From Polaribacter tangerinus (lineage in GTDB: Bacteria > Bacteroidota > Bacteroidia > Flavobacteriales > Flavobacteriaceae), in contig NZ_CP150668.1 of assembly GCF_038024095.1 (NCBI RefSeq), forward strand, positions 2,356,001 to 2,420,000: a stretch of 64,000 nt of DNA. The letters run 5' to 3'. Under the pieces are notes generated by a model. That model did no database searches. It was not told where the DNA came from and was given only the letters and a program-made list of their open reading frames with translations. The position numbers and the translations under genes are program-made. The stretch's first letter is position 1. Each line of letters begins with the position of its first letter. This document shows, one piece after another, positions 36,856 to 46,747 of this stretch.

Positions 36856-38463
36856 ATGTATAAATTCTTGTTTTCTTTTTTTGTACTGATCATAGTTTTA
36901 CCAAACTTTTTAATTAATTTTAATTTAATTAACCTTTTTACAGTTCTAACAGGTTACTTAATTGTTTACAAGTTTTTAAAAAATAGAGAGTTGTTTTTTC
37001 TAGTAACCATTCCTCTTTTTTTAATTGGTTTCTCTCAAACAGTATATTTTTTTAATATAAATTCTAAGCTTATAAATTCTGATATTTTAAATATTATTAT
37101 TTTTAATATTAAACTTAGTCATCTTACAACGTATTTACTACAGAATCTTTTTCTTACCTCATGCTGTATACTTTTTCTATTTTTTCTTGTTAAGAGTTAC
37201 AGATATTATCCTATAAAAATATCATTAAATTATTTATTACTTACTCTAATTGTATTATTCTGTATTCAATTTTATCAGATAAAAAATAGTGATTACTATC
37301 AAATGAAATACAAAGAAAAGGAGATTACTACTTCTAGTGCAAAATGGATGTTTTTAAGATTTGTAAAAAATGTATATCCTTTAAATTTTATCAGAAATGT
37401 TAGAACTGCCTATTTAAAGAATAACAATATAAAAAGGTATCATTCAAACACAAAAGACTTCTCTTTCAACTTTCATAAATTAAAAGAGAGTAATCAAAAA
37501 GAAATAATTGTTCTTGTAATAGGTGAAAGTGCAAGGAGCATGAGTTTTCAGTTTAAAGACCCCACTCTTCGAACTAACCCTTTGCTTACAAAAAGAAAAA
37601 ACATTTTTTATTTTAAAAATGCCTACACACCATACAGTGCAACAACAAATAGTATTCCTTTTGCATTGAGTGGTGTTGATATTTTAAAATGGAAAAATAA
37701 CAAGTACAATGAAAAATCTATTATTTCTGCAATGAAAGAGTTAGGTTATGTCACTTATTTTATTGATAATCAAGGAGATTATAATAGTTTAACAGATTTT
37801 TTTAAATATGAAAGTGATTTCGTGTACGCTACAGAAAAATTAATGTCATATGATGGTAATGTTCTACCAATTTTAGATAAAGTTTTACAAGAAACTTCTT
37901 CTAAAAAGAAATTTATTACAATTCATACCTATGGCTCACATTATGATTATATAGATAGGTACCCACCTTCCTTTAGTTTTTATAAGCCAGCGAACAGTTC
38001 TAGCTATTCTAAAAGTAATATAAAGCAATTAAGAAATACTTATCTTAATTCTATTAGGTATACAGATTATCTTTTGGATGAAATAATTAAAAGAATAGAA
38101 AATACAAATTCTTCATTATTGTATTTTTCTGACCACGGAGAGAATCTTTATGATACCGAAGAAGAGATTATTTTTCATGGTTACTATAAGCCAACAAAAT
38201 TTTCTCTCAATATTCCTTTTTTAGTATGGCTTTCAGAGGGTAATTTAAAGAGTGATTACTCTAAATATGAAACTTTAAAAGATAATATAGATAAGAATAT
38301 AAACACTGAGAGTGTTTTTAATACTTTATTAAATTTAACAAACTCAACAGATACTCTAAAATATCAGTATAAAAAAAGTGTTTTAAACATACATATTAAA
38401 AGTTTGGATAGCATACCTTATTTTAATGAGAACGATAATATTGAGTATTTTAAAATTCATTAA
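36856..38463 (+). CDS. Phosphoethanolamine transferase
   Basis: A 535-residue membrane enzyme of the EptA/sulfatase-like family, which moves phosphoethanolamine from phosphatidylethanolamine to lipid A or other surface glycans. Five N-terminal membrane helices (within about 1-150) precede the periplasmic catalytic domain. That domain has VLVIGESARSMSF (metal Glu, about 221), the Thr nucleophile in YSATTNSIPFAL (about 261), HTYGSHYDY and YFSDHGENLYD. It starts one base after a PmtA-like gene and overlaps the next, convergent gene by 14 bases. Confidence 0.9.
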   Translation: MYKFLFSFFVLIIVLPNFLINFNLINLFTVLTGYLIVYKFLKNRELFFLVTIPLFLIGFSQTVYFFNINSKLINSDILNIIIFNIKLSHLTTYLLQNLFLTSCCILFLFFLVKSYRYYPIKISLNYLLLTLIVLFCIQFYQIKNSDYYQMKYKEKEITTSSAKWMFLRFVKNVYPLNFIRNVRTAYLKNNNIKRYHSNTKDFSFNFHKLKESNQKEIIVLVIGESARSMSFQFKDPTLRTNPLLTKRKNIFYFKNAYTPYSATTNSIPFALSGVDILKWKNNKYNEKSIISAMKELGYVTYFIDNQGDYNSLTDFFKYESDFVYATEKLMSYDGNVLPILDKVLQETSSKKKFITIHTYGSHYDYIDRYPPSFSFYKPANSSSYSKSNIKQLRNTYLNSIRYTDYLLDEIIKRIENTNSSLLYFSDHGENLYDTEEEIIFHGYYKPTKFSLNIPFLVWLSEGNLKSDYSKYETLKDNIDKNINTESVFNTLLNLTNSTDTLKYQYKKSVLNIHIKSLDSIPYFNENDNIEYFKIH

Positions 38464-38995
38464 TAAGTTGGTTTTTAACGCTATCTTTTATTTCTTTTAA
38501 AGATGCATCTGAAGTGATGTATTTATTAATTACCTCTTTATACAATACTTCTTTTGTAATTGAAAAGTATTGTGACCACCTTTCATTTTTAAACAGATTT
38601 TTTACAGATTTAGCTCTCTTTAGAGCCTCTTTATAGGTATAGTTGTACGTTGAGGTATTTGTATTATTGGGTTTTATTTTTGCAGATTTTTTGTCAAAAT
38701 CTACTTCAATAAAAAATAGTTTTTCTGTTGATTTGATATCAAAAAAATCAGTCCACTTAGCAAATCCAATAACCATTTTCTGGTTTTTATATGTGTTATT
38801 TGCAATAAGTTTCCATCTACAATTTGCTACTCGTCCCCAATGATTCGATTTACGGTATACACCTTTTTCGGTGTAATAATAACAGCTATTAGAGTTACTC
38901 TTATAACTATTTTCTGATGGGAATTTAAAATCAGTTACCTCAAAAAATTCACAAAATGTATGTTTAAAAAAGTTGGTTGAATTGTAAGTTTTCAA
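38450..38995 (-). CDS. Hypothetical protein
   Basis: A 181-residue protein rich in Lys, Asn, Ser and Tyr, without signal peptide or membrane segment. Segments such as GVYRKSNHWGRVANCRWKLI suggest a compact domain. Its 3' end overlaps the phosphoethanolamine transferase gene by 14 bases. I do not recognise the family. Confidence 0.75.
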   Translation of the reverse strand: MKTYNSTNFFKHTFCEFFEVTDFKFPSENSYKSNSNSCYYYTEKGVYRKSNHWGRVANCRWKLIANNTYKNQKMVIGFAKWTDFFDIKSTEKLFFIEVDFDKKSAKIKPNNTNTSTYNYTYKEALKRAKSVKNLFKNERWSQYFSITKEVLYKEVINKYITSDASLKEIKDSVKNQLINEF

Positions 38996-39085
38996 GAAAT
39001 TATTTTTTGTAAAAATACGTATAATCGCTGTATGTTTTTTGTGCTTTTAAAATCCATTATTAAACACTTTTTAGTAATTTATAGA

Positions 39086-39122
39086 ATAAAAAAACGCAAT
39101 TAGTAACCTAATTGCGTTTTTA
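39086..39122 (-). terminator. Terminator after dnaK
   Basis: AAAACGCAATTAG / CTAATTGCGTTTT around TAAC, with an A run on the plus-strand left side that becomes the T run on the minus strand. Confidence 0.8.
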
Positions 39123-39220
39123 CGTTTTGTATCTAAAAATAACTTACAGTAATTAAATTTGAGATACGTTATTTGTTTTTGAAAGTTTTTAAATAATTTT
39201 TAAAAACACGTATCAATAAC

Positions 39221-41125
39221 TTATTTTACTTCTTCAAAGTCTACATCTTCTACATTGTCTCCTTGAGTATTTGCTTCTGGCTGACCTTGATCTGGAGCAC
39301 CAGCATTTGCGCCTTCTGCACCACCTTGAGCAGCATACATTTCTTCAGAGGCAGCTTTCCAAGCTTCGTTTATTGTTGCTAAAGCAGCTTCTATTTTACC
39401 TAAATCTTTAGATTCATGAGCAGCTTTTAACTCTACTAATGCAGCTTCTATCGGACCTTTTTTGTCGTCAGATAATTTTTCACCAAACTCTTTTAATTGC
39501 TTTTCTGTTTGGAAAATCATAGAGTCTGCTTCATTAATTTTTTCGGCTGTTTCTTTAGCAGCTTTATCGGCATCAGCATTTGCTTCAGCATCTTTTCTCA
39601 TTTTTTCGATTTCTTCTTCAGATAAACCAGAAGAAGCTTCAATTCTAATTTCGTGAGATTTGTTCGTTCCTTTGTCTAAAGCAGATACTTTAATAATACC
39701 GTTTGCATCAATATCAAAAGTAACCTCAATTTGTGGCACTCCTCTTTGTGCAGGTGGTAATCCGTCTAAATGAAAACGACCAATGGTATTATTATCTGCA
39801 GCCATCGCTCTTTCTCCTTGTAAAACGTGTATTTCTACAGATGGTTGGTTGTCTACTGCTGTAGAAAATACTTGAGATTTTTTTGTAGGAATTGTTGTGT
39901 TTGCCTCAATTAATTTTGTGAAAACATTCCCCATTGTCTCAATTCCTAAAGATAAAGGTGTTACGTCTAATAGTAATACATCTTTTACGTCACCAGATAA
40001 TACACCACCTTGAATGGCAGCTCCTAATGCAACAACTTCATCAGGATTTACCCCTTTACTTGGCGCTTTTTTAAAGAATTTTTCTACAGCTTCTTGTACT
40101 GCAGGAATTCTAGTAGAACCACCTACTAACACAATTTCATCAATATCAGAAATGGTTAAATCTGCATTTTTAAGAGCTGTTTGGCAAGGCTCAATAGTTC
40201 TTTTAATTAAATCGTCTATTAATTGTTCAAATTTAGAACGAGATAATGTTCTTACCAAGTGCTTAGGGCCACTAGCAGTAGCGGTAACATAAGGTAAATT
40301 AATTTCTGTTGAAGCAGAAGACGATAATTCTATTTTTGCTTTTTCTGCAGCTTCTTTTAAACGCTGAAGAGACATTGGGTCTTTACGTAAATCTAAATCT
40401 TCATCGGCTTTAAATTCTTCTGCCAACCAATCTATAATTCTTTCATCTACATCGTCTCCACCTAAATGTGTATCACCGTCGGTAGCTAAAACTTCAAAGA
40501 CTCCATCTCCTAGTTCTAGGATAGAAACGTCATGTGTTCCACCACCAAAATCAAAAACAACTATTTTTTTATCATCGTTAGATTTGTCTAATCCGTAAGC
40601 TAATGCAGCTGCTGTAGGCTCGTTAATAATTCTTTTTACTTGTAAACCTGCAATTTCACCAGCTTCTTTTGTTGCTTGTCTTTGTGCATCGTTAAAGTAA
40701 GCAGGAACGGTAATTACAGCTTCAGAAACATCTGATCCTAAATAATCTTCAGCAGTTTTTTTCATTTTTTGCAATACCATAGCAGATATTTCTTGTGGCG
40801 TATACAAGCGACCATCAATATCTACTCTTGGAGTATCATTATCTCCTTTTACAACTTTATAAGGTACTCTATCTACTTCTAAAGAAGAATTAGAAAATTT
40901 GTTACCCATAAAACGTTTTATAGAATAAATGGTTTTTGTAGGGTTTGTTACCGCTTGTCTTTTTGCAGGATCTCCAATTTTACGTTCTCCTCCTTCTACA
41001 AAGGCAACAATAGATGGTGTAGTTCTTTTACCTTCTGCGTTTGGTATTACAACTGGCTCGTTACCTTCCATTACAGAAACGCAAGAGTTAGTTGTACCTA
41101 AATCAATTCCAATTATTTTACTCAT
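39221..41125 (-). CDS. dnaK: Chaperone DnaK (Hsp70)
   Basis: The main Hsp70 chaperone, which binds unfolded segments in an ATP-driven cycle. The start at 41125 ([20 protein letters not shown]) gives 634 residues, the usual size; the upstream 14-codon extension is not family-like. ATPase marks are [24 protein letters not shown] and [13 protein letters not shown]. The C-terminus EDVDFEEVK is the canonical tail. dnaJ and grpE are not adjacent, and no CIRCE operator was recognised upstream. Confidence 0.98.
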   Translation of the reverse strand: MSKIIGIDLGTTNSCVSVMEGNEPVVIPNAEGKRTTPSIVAFVEGGERKIGDPAKRQAVTNPTKTIYSIKRFMGNKFSNSSLEVDRVPYKVVKGDNDTPRVDIDGRLYTPQEISAMVLQKMKKTAEDYLGSDVSEAVITVPAYFNDAQRQATKEAGEIAGLQVKRIINEPTAAALAYGLDKSNDDKKIVVFDFGGGTHDVSILELGDGVFEVLATDGDTHLGGDDVDERIIDWLAEEFKADEDLDLRKDPMSLQRLKEAAEKAKIELSSSASTEINLPYVTATASGPKHLVRTLSRSKFEQLIDDLIKRTIEPCQTALKNADLTISDIDEIVLVGGSTRIPAVQEAVEKFFKKAPSKGVNPDEVVALGAAIQGGVLSGDVKDVLLLDVTPLSLGIETMGNVFTKLIEANTTIPTKKSQVFSTAVDNQPSVEIHVLQGERAMAADNNTIGRFHLDGLPPAQRGVPQIEVTFDIDANGIIKVSALDKGTNKSHEIRIEASSGLSEEEIEKMRKDAEANADADKAAKETAEKINEADSMIFQTEKQLKEFGEKLSDDKKGPIEAALVELKAAHESKDLGKIEAALATINEAWKAASEEMYAAQGGAEGANAGAPDQGQPEANTQGDNVEDVDFEEVK

Positions 41126-41287
41126 AATACTATTTATTTTATTTTTTAATTTCAATTTTACAATCATCTATAGGCAAACTATATGCCAACCCTTTTTTTA
41201 AAGAAATTTGTCAGTTTTTTAATTTTTTGATGATTAATTTGTGACATTTTGACACAAAGTGAGTCTAAATTTATGTTTAACAAGTAT

Positions 41288-41319
41288 ATTGGGTAGCGGA
41301 TAATATTTCCTTATATTTG
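41288..41319 (+). promoter_or_regulatory. Promoter of the DUF2853 gene
   Basis: ATTG (41288-41291), 20 bases, then TATATTTG (41312-41319). The -7 box is a perfect match. The leader is about 45 bases. Confidence 0.6.
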
Positions 41320-41368
41320 AATAGTACTTAAAAACTAAACAATTACACTAACATTAAAATTAAAAACA

Positions 41369-41710
41369 ATGAGTAAATTTGACGAAAAAGTGGCTTTGTA
41401 TAAGCAATTTATGGACGATAAAAACATTCGTTCTAACACAGATTTATTAACGGCAGTAACCAAAGGTTTGGGACCTTCAATTTACAAAGCAGATGCAGAA
41501 ACAGTTTCTGGTTCTGATGCGAAGGAATTACAAACAGTTAAAAATAACTTTTTGATTAAAAAATTAGGTTTATCAGAAAATGATCAATTAGATGAGGCAA
41601 TTGAAGAGGTTATGGAGAGAATAGGAAAGTCTGAAAGAAAAAAATACAGAGCTGTCGTGTATTATATGCTAGTGAAAAAATTTGATAAAGAGTCAGTTTA
41701 CGGAATGTAA
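41369..41710 (+). CDS. DUF2853 family protein
   Basis: A 113-residue soluble helical protein of the DUF2853 family, of unknown function. The sequence contains the typical LTAVTKGLGPSIYKADAE and ERKKYRAVVYYMLVKKF. It is monocistronic, with a good promoter and terminator. Confidence 0.9.
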   Translation: MSKFDEKVALYKQFMDDKNIRSNTDLLTAVTKGLGPSIYKADAETVSGSDAKELQTVKNNFLIKKLGLSENDQLDEAIEEVMERIGKSERKKYRAVVYYMLVKKFDKESVYGM

Positions 41711-41734
41711 AATTTTATCTTTTTATTAATACAA

Positions 41735-41764
41735 AAAAATCCAGCTTCTTGAGCTGGATTTTTT
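41735..41764 (+). terminator. Terminator after the DUF2853 gene
   Basis: AATCCAGC / GCTGGATT with a short loop and flanking A and T runs. Confidence 0.85.
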
Positions 41765-41798
41765 ACATTTACAGCAAATTTTTTAATCATTTTTAAGA

Positions 41799-43223
41799 AT
41801 GTCGCAATTTATTAGTGTTTTTGATATGTTAAAAATTGGTGTTGGCCCATCTAGTTCCCATACTTTAGGACCATGGAGGGCTGCACAAGAATGGATTTCT
41901 AAACTTCGAGAGCAACATATTTTTGATAGTTTAGATAAAATTCATGTAGATTTATATGGATCATTATCTCTCACTGGAAAAGGCCATGCAACAGATTTGG
42001 CAATTTTATTAGGGTTAAGTGAAGCAGATCCGGAGTACATTCCAATAGAAGATATTTTTATTATTGTAGAAAGAATTAATACTCAACAAGAAATATATTT
42101 TAAAGGAGGTAAAAAAATTCCTTTCTTTAAAGAATCGATTGTTTTTAACAAAGAATTTTTACCATTTCATGCAAACGGAATCACATTTAGAGCTTTTAAA
42201 GACAAGAAAGAGGTTTCTACTGAAACATATTATTCTATCGGAGGTGGTTTTATAGTTCAAGAACACGACAATTTAGAGGAGGAAATAGAAATAAGCAAAC
42301 AAAATTTTCCTTATCCAATAAATAGAGCCAAAGAGTTAGAAGGGTTTTGTGAAAAAGAAAATGCTGCAATCTCAGATATTGTTTTGCAAAATGAATTAGT
42401 AGTTAATTCTGCCGAAAAAATAGATTTTGAGTTAAAGAGAATTTGGGACACCATGCTAGAGTGTATGTATATTGGTTGTCATACAAAAGGAGTATTACCT
42501 GGTGGACTTCATGTAAAAAGACGCGCTTTTGAAATGCAAGAAAAGCTGATTAAAAATGCCGAATACTCAAATCCTGATGAGTGGATTACTGCCATACGAA
42601 GTTCTGAAGTAAAATTTAGAGAGATACTAAAATGGGTAAGTTGTTTTGCGCTTTCTGTAAATGAAGTAAATGCTGCTTTAGGTAGAGTAGTTACTGCTCC
42701 AACAAACGGAAGTGCAGGCGTAATACCAGCAGTTTTAATGTATTATTTGGTTATAGAAAACCATGAAGCAGGTTTTAATGAAATTAAAAAATTCTTACTT
42801 ACGGCAGGAGAAATTGGTAGTATATTTAAAAAAAATGCCACTATTTCTGCAGCAATGGGTGGTTGTCAGGCAGAAATTGGAGTTTCATCCGCTATGGCAG
42901 CAGCTGCCTTAACTGAGCTTTTGGGTGGTAGCGCATCACAAGCTTTAGTAGCAGCAGAAATTGCTATGGAGCATCATTTAGGGTTAACTTGCGATCCAAT
43001 TGGTGGTTTGGTTCAAATTCCATGCATAGAGCGCAATGCCATGGGGGCAATAAAAGCAATAAATGCCGCAGAAATTGCACTAGAAACGGATCCTAAATCG
43101 GTAAAAGTTCCACTAGACAAAGTAATAAATACCATGTGGGAAACTGCCAAAGACATGCATAAAAATTACAAAGAAACTTCGGAAGGCGGTTTGGCAATTA
43201 ATGTAGGTTTGGCAGATTGTTAA
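41799..43223 (+). CDS. sdaA: L-serine ammonia-lyase (serine deaminase)
   Basis: An iron-sulfur enzyme that deaminates L-serine to pyruvate. The 474-residue single-chain form contains an N-terminal beta domain ([20 protein letters not shown]) and a C-terminal alpha domain. Marks in the alpha domain are [37 protein letters not shown] and [16 protein letters not shown], whose Cys residues match the 4Fe-4S cluster ligands. It is monocistronic. Confidence 0.96.
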   Translation: MSQFISVFDMLKIGVGPSSSHTLGPWRAAQEWISKLREQHIFDSLDKIHVDLYGSLSLTGKGHATDLAILLGLSEADPEYIPIEDIFIIVERINTQQEIYFKGGKKIPFFKESIVFNKEFLPFHANGITFRAFKDKKEVSTETYYSIGGGFIVQEHDNLEEEIEISKQNFPYPINRAKELEGFCEKENAAISDIVLQNELVVNSAEKIDFELKRIWDTMLECMYIGCHTKGVLPGGLHVKRRAFEMQEKLIKNAEYSNPDEWITAIRSSEVKFREILKWVSCFALSVNEVNAALGRVVTAPTNGSAGVIPAVLMYYLVIENHEAGFNEIKKFLLTAGEIGSIFKKNATISAAMGGCQAEIGVSSAMAAAALTELLGGSASQALVAAEIAMEHHLGLTCDPIGGLVQIPCIERNAMGAIKAINAAEIALETDPKSVKVPLDKVINTMWETAKDMHKNYKETSEGGLAINVGLADC

Positions 43224-43227
43224 ATAT

Positions 43228-43264
43228 AAAAAAGGTTTTAAAACTGTGTTTTAAAACCTTTTAA
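43228..43264. terminator. Bidirectional terminator between sdaA and yaaA
   Basis: AAAAGGTTTTAAAAC / GTTTTAAAACCTTTT with a TGT loop, between the convergent genes. Confidence 0.75.
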
Positions 43265-43284
43265 ATTATATAATATTTCTATCA

Positions 43285-44043
43285 TCACCTGGTAAAAACC
43301 AATTCATTTCCACTAGACATTTCTTCAGAAAAGCCATATCCCTCAACGTTAAAACCTTTTAGTTCTTCTAATGTATTTACGTTATTTTCTATAATATAGC
43401 GCACCATTAAACCTCTAGCTTTTTTAGCATAAGTCATAATAGTTTTGTATTGTCCGTTTTTAAAATCTTTAAAAACAGGTGTAATCATAGGTACTTTTAG
43501 TATTTTTTTTGGCAATGCTTTAAAATACTCCAAACTCGCTAGGTTAATTAACAATTCATTGTCTTCTAGCTCATTATTTAATTCTTTTGCCAAGGTATCA
43601 TCCCAAAATTTATACAAATTTTCTGTGTTTCCTACTTTTAAGCGCGTTCCCATTTCTAAACGATAGGGTTGTATTAAGTCTAAAGGCTTTAACAAGCCGT
43701 ACAAACCAGATAAAATTCGTAATTTTTCTTGTAATACAGTAATTTTATCCTCTTTTAAAGTGGTAACATCAATTCCCTGAAACACTGCTCCTGTAAAAGA
43801 ATAAATTGCCTGTTTCGAGTTTTCTGTTGTAAATGGTGTATTCCATTCCTGATTTCTTTGATAGTTTAATGCTGCTAAATCATCAGAAATAGCCATTAAA
43901 TTTTTCAGTGTATCTTTTGATAATGACTTTAATTTTTTACTCAGTTTTTCTGATTTCTCCAAAAACCTTGGTTGTGAATATAAGCTAGTAGGAACCTTAC
44001 TTTCGAAGTCTAGAGATTTTGCTGGAGATATAATTATTTTCAT
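43285..44043 (-). CDS. yaaA: Peroxide stress protein YaaA (DUF328)
   Basis: A 252-residue protein of the YaaA family, which in E. coli limits oxidative damage by reducing free iron and binds DNA. The N-terminus MKIIISPAKSLDF and the segments FTGAVFQGIDV, LRILSGLYGLLKPLDLIQPYRLEMG and YAKKARGLMVRYIIEN are characteristic. Single-gene unit. Confidence 0.95.
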   Translation of the reverse strand: MKIIISPAKSLDFESKVPTSLYSQPRFLEKSEKLSKKLKSLSKDTLKNLMAISDDLAALNYQRNQEWNTPFTTENSKQAIYSFTGAVFQGIDVTTLKEDKITVLQEKLRILSGLYGLLKPLDLIQPYRLEMGTRLKVGNTENLYKFWDDTLAKELNNELEDNELLINLASLEYFKALPKKILKVPMITPVFKDFKNGQYKTIMTYAKKARGLMVRYIIENNVNTLEELKGFNVEGYGFSEEMSSGNELVFTR

Positions 44044-44299
44044 ATGTTTTTAAAAATTACCTTTAATAATACCATAAAAATACAAATCAAAATAACATAA
44101 TTAATCATTATGGCTTAATTTATATTAATATTTACATTGATAAAATTTATATTGTTTCTTAAAAATTGAAACTATGGTAACTTTTGGGTTACAAAAAAAC
44201 GGTGGTCTAAAAAAACATCTATTTTCAAATGTGTTTTTTTGTATTTGATAAAGTTGTTATCTTTAAAAATATTTTAAACATAAAATAACACAATTCACC
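44044..44299. other. Intergenic stretch with no recognised feature
   Basis: About 255 A+T-rich bases between the divergent yaaA and M28 peptidase genes. It probably contains both promoters (a TATCTTTA box at 44258-44265 is a weak candidate for the peptidase). No ORF or RNA was recognised. Confidence 0.4.
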
Positions 44300-45625
44300 A
44301 TGAAAAAAATTTCTTTACTACTATTATTATGTAGTATTTCTGTAACCGCTCAGTTAGACACAAAAATATATGATATTATTAACGCAGTATCAGAAAATCG
44401 AATTAAAGCAGATGTAAAAACATTAACAGAGTTTGGTACTAGAAATACCTTTTCAGATACAATTTCTACTACTCGCGGAATTGGCGCAGCAAGAAGATGG
44501 ATAAAGTCTGAGTTTGATAATATTTCTAAAGAATGCAATAATTGTTTACAGGTTTTTTATCAAAAAGATTTGGTAACTACACAGATGAGTAGGAGAGTGC
44601 CACATGATGCCTATGTTGTGAATGTGGTAGCGGTTCAAAAAGGAACTAAATATCCTGATAGATATGTTATTATGAGTGGAGATATCGACTCGAGAAATAG
44701 TAACGGTTCCGATTTTACAAAAGATGCGCCAGGAGCCAATGACAACGCATCCGGAATGGCAGGAACCATGGAGGCAGCCAGAGTTTTAAGTAAATACCAA
44801 TTTGAAAGTAGTATTGTTTATGTTGGCCTTTCTGGTGAAGAACAAGGGCTGTTTGGAGGTGCAGGTTTGGCAAAATACGCTAAAGATAAAGGATGGGAAA
44901 TTATAGGTGTTTTAAACAATGATATGATTGGTAATATTAAAGGAGTAGATGGTGTAATAGACAATCGTTCCTTTAGAATTTTTTCAGAGCCTGTTCCTGC
45001 AAATGAACCTGAAAGAGTTCGAAAAATGAGACGTTTTTATGGTGGTGAAGTAGATGGTATTTCTAGGCAGTTGGCCAGATATGTTCATAAAAATGTAAAA
45101 ACTTACATGCCAGAAATGAACCCAATGATGATTTATAGATTGGATAGATTTGGACGAGGAGGACATCACAGGCCTTTTAACGATTTAGGTTATGCCGGTA
45201 TTAGAATTATGGAGGCTCATGAAAATTACACGCAGCAACATCAAGATATAAGAACCGAAAATGGTATAAAGTATGGGGATACTTTTGAGCATGTTAACTT
45301 TGGGTATGCCAAAAAGTTAACTGCGGTAAATGCCATAAACTTAGCAAGTTTAGCTTGGGCGCCAAAAGCACCAAAAGATGTTGCTATTGGAGGAGTGGTT
45401 CAGGCATCGGCTAAGTTAAAATGGACAAAAGTGCCTGAGGCGATAGGTTATAAAGTGTATTGGAGAGATACCACTTCGCCAACATGGGACTCTTTTAAAT
45501 ATGTAACTACTAATGAGTGTGTTTTAGAAGGAATAGTAATTGATAATTTCTTTTTCGGTGTAGCTGCCGTTGGCAAAGATGGCCACGAAAGTGTAGTAGT
45601 TTTTCCTAACAGTGTAATGAGATAG
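44300..45625 (+). CDS. Secreted M28 family metallopeptidase with fibronectin-like tail
   Basis: A 441-residue secreted aminopeptidase-like protein. The signal is MKKISLLLLLCSISVTAQ. The catalytic domain has PGANDNASGMAGT (shared metal-binding Asp), GLSGEEQGLFGG (catalytic Glu and metal Glu), LNNDMIGNI (metal Asp) and a late His in EAHENYTQQHQ. The first metal ligand, normally His in a GHxDS motif, is Asp here (SGDIDSRNS, about 126-134). A fibronectin type III-like segment ends the protein (about 355-441, AKLKWTKVPEAIGYKVYWRD). Confidence 0.88.
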   Translation: MKKISLLLLLCSISVTAQLDTKIYDIINAVSENRIKADVKTLTEFGTRNTFSDTISTTRGIGAARRWIKSEFDNISKECNNCLQVFYQKDLVTTQMSRRVPHDAYVVNVVAVQKGTKYPDRYVIMSGDIDSRNSNGSDFTKDAPGANDNASGMAGTMEAARVLSKYQFESSIVYVGLSGEEQGLFGGAGLAKYAKDKGWEIIGVLNNDMIGNIKGVDGVIDNRSFRIFSEPVPANEPERVRKMRRFYGGEVDGISRQLARYVHKNVKTYMPEMNPMMIYRLDRFGRGGHHRPFNDLGYAGIRIMEAHENYTQQHQDIRTENGIKYGDTFEHVNFGYAKKLTAVNAINLASLAWAPKAPKDVAIGGVVQASAKLKWTKVPEAIGYKVYWRDTTSPTWDSFKYVTTNECVLEGIVIDNFFFGVAAVGKDGHESVVVFPNSVMR

Positions 45626-45671
45626 TTTCCGAGTCTTTTTTAAGATACATGCATTTGCATTTAATAGGCTA

Positions 45672-45705
45672 AGAAGTTGAATAGTTTATACTATTCAACT
45701 TTTTG
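45672..45705 (+). terminator. Terminator after the M28 peptidase gene
   Basis: AGTTGAATAG / CTATTCAACT with a six-base loop and a short T run. Confidence 0.78.
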
Positions 45706-45804
45706 CTTTTATAGCTCTTCCTTATCAATAGATAAGTAATATTGATAGCTTTTAATTCTTTTTTAATAGTTAAACTATTAAATTTGAGTATAAAACTTTT
45801 AGAT

Positions 45805-46395
45805 ATGAAATATTCTTTTTTAATAATCGGTCTTATTATTGTAAACATTTCATTTGCACAACAAAAAGCTTCATTTTTTTCAGAATCCTTGTATTCTAAA
45901 AAACTAGAAAGTAGTTTTAATACGAATCAAAATAAGAATATACTATTGGAGAAACCAGAGGTTGTTTCTTCTTTTAATACGGTTACAATATTTCGTAATT
46001 CTGAAGGTAAATTTCCTTTTACCGATTTAAAGTCAACTTTAAATTTGAATGATATTAGTAAGAAAAACAATCCTACTAATTTACTCGAAACAACTTCTAC
46101 AAAAAAAGTTGGAGATATATTGATATTGCTAGACGCCCTGGTGATTAAAGTTTTGATGGCCAATGATATTGATGTTTTTATGACTAACAATAGCCGAAAT
46201 TTCGGAGATAAAAATGTACTATATTATAAAGAAACCTATGATGAGGTAAATGAACTAATTTTAACTAAAAAAATATCAGATAAGTCTAGTATTCAAATAG
46301 GCAATGATATTCGTAGTCATATTCATAAATTGTACAAAACATCAATTGACAAAACATTGATAAATAGTCTAAATATATTAGCTTTTAACTTCTAA
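45805..46395 (+). CDS. Hypothetical secreted protein
   Basis: A 196-residue protein from the ATG at 45805, which gives a clean signal peptide (MKYSFLIIGLIIVNISFA, then QQKASFF). An upstream 21-codon extension starting at TTG is not preferred. The mature part is Asn/Ser/Lys-rich with a hydrophobic stretch near its middle (DILILLDALVIKVLMA). No family recognised. It ends before the direct repeat that bounds the R-M region. Confidence 0.7.
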   Translation: MKYSFLIIGLIIVNISFAQQKASFFSESLYSKKLESSFNTNQNKNILLEKPEVVSSFNTVTIFRNSEGKFPFTDLKSTLNLNDISKKNNPTNLLETTSTKKVGDILILLDALVIKVLMANDIDVFMTNNSRNFGDKNVLYYKETYDEVNELILTKKISDKSSIQIGNDIRSHIHKLYKTSIDKTLINSLNILAFNF

Positions 46396-46441
46396 TAATA
46401 CTTAAGTTTTTTAGGTTAATTAAGTGTTATTAGTCTCTGTT

Positions 46442-46477
46442 GGTTGACTTCTATTTATGTAGAAGTCAACCTTTTTT
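46442..46477 (+). terminator. Terminator overlapping the left direct repeat
   Basis: A perfect 12-base stem GGTTGACTTCTA (46442-46453) / TAGAAGTCAACC (46460-46471) followed by six T. Its right arm and T run form the left half of the direct repeat at 46464-46488. Confidence 0.88.
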
Positions 46478-46488
46478 AGGAAAGTACC
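46464..46488 (+). repeat. Left direct repeat flanking the R-M region
   Basis: A 25-base sequence, matching 50566-50590 in the same orientation with two mismatches; the inner 15 bases TTTTAGGAAAGTACC (46474-46488) are identical. The two copies enclose about 4.1 kb containing the R-M gene and its 3' debris. Confidence 0.75.
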
Positions 46489-46747
46489 GGGTCAATATTT
46501 TGCTAACAGTTTTGTATATGTCTCTTAGCATCCCGAAGGGTGCTGTGCTATGCACTTTACACCTTGTTGTGCATAATGCTTTTCACGTATAGCTTGGTTT
46601 ACCGATGTTTTTTTTAGTTGAAATGTATGCGCTGGCAAGACATACGTTGCCTGCAATTTTTGGCGTTGCGTTGGCTTATGCGAAACCTAAGTTCACGAAC
46701 AACAAAAAGAACATTTAAAACCTTGCTTAATTGCAAATGGGTATAGC
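46489..46747. other. Unexplained, G+C-richer spacer with hairpins
   Basis: About 260 bases, visibly richer in G+C than the surroundings and without a plausible gene. It contains several inverted repeats: AGCATCCC/GGGTGCT near 46528, GCTATGCAC/GTGCATAATGC near 46550-46580, and GGCAA/TTGCC at about 46633-46651. GCGCTGGCAAGA at 46629-46640 recurs as GCGTTGGCAAGA at 50480-50491 on the other side of the R-M gene. Origin unknown. Confidence 0.5.

Noticed and set aside
41126..41167. Upstream start adding 14 residues to DnaK
   Set aside because: DnaK begins at [14 protein letters not shown], and the extension is not conserved in the family.
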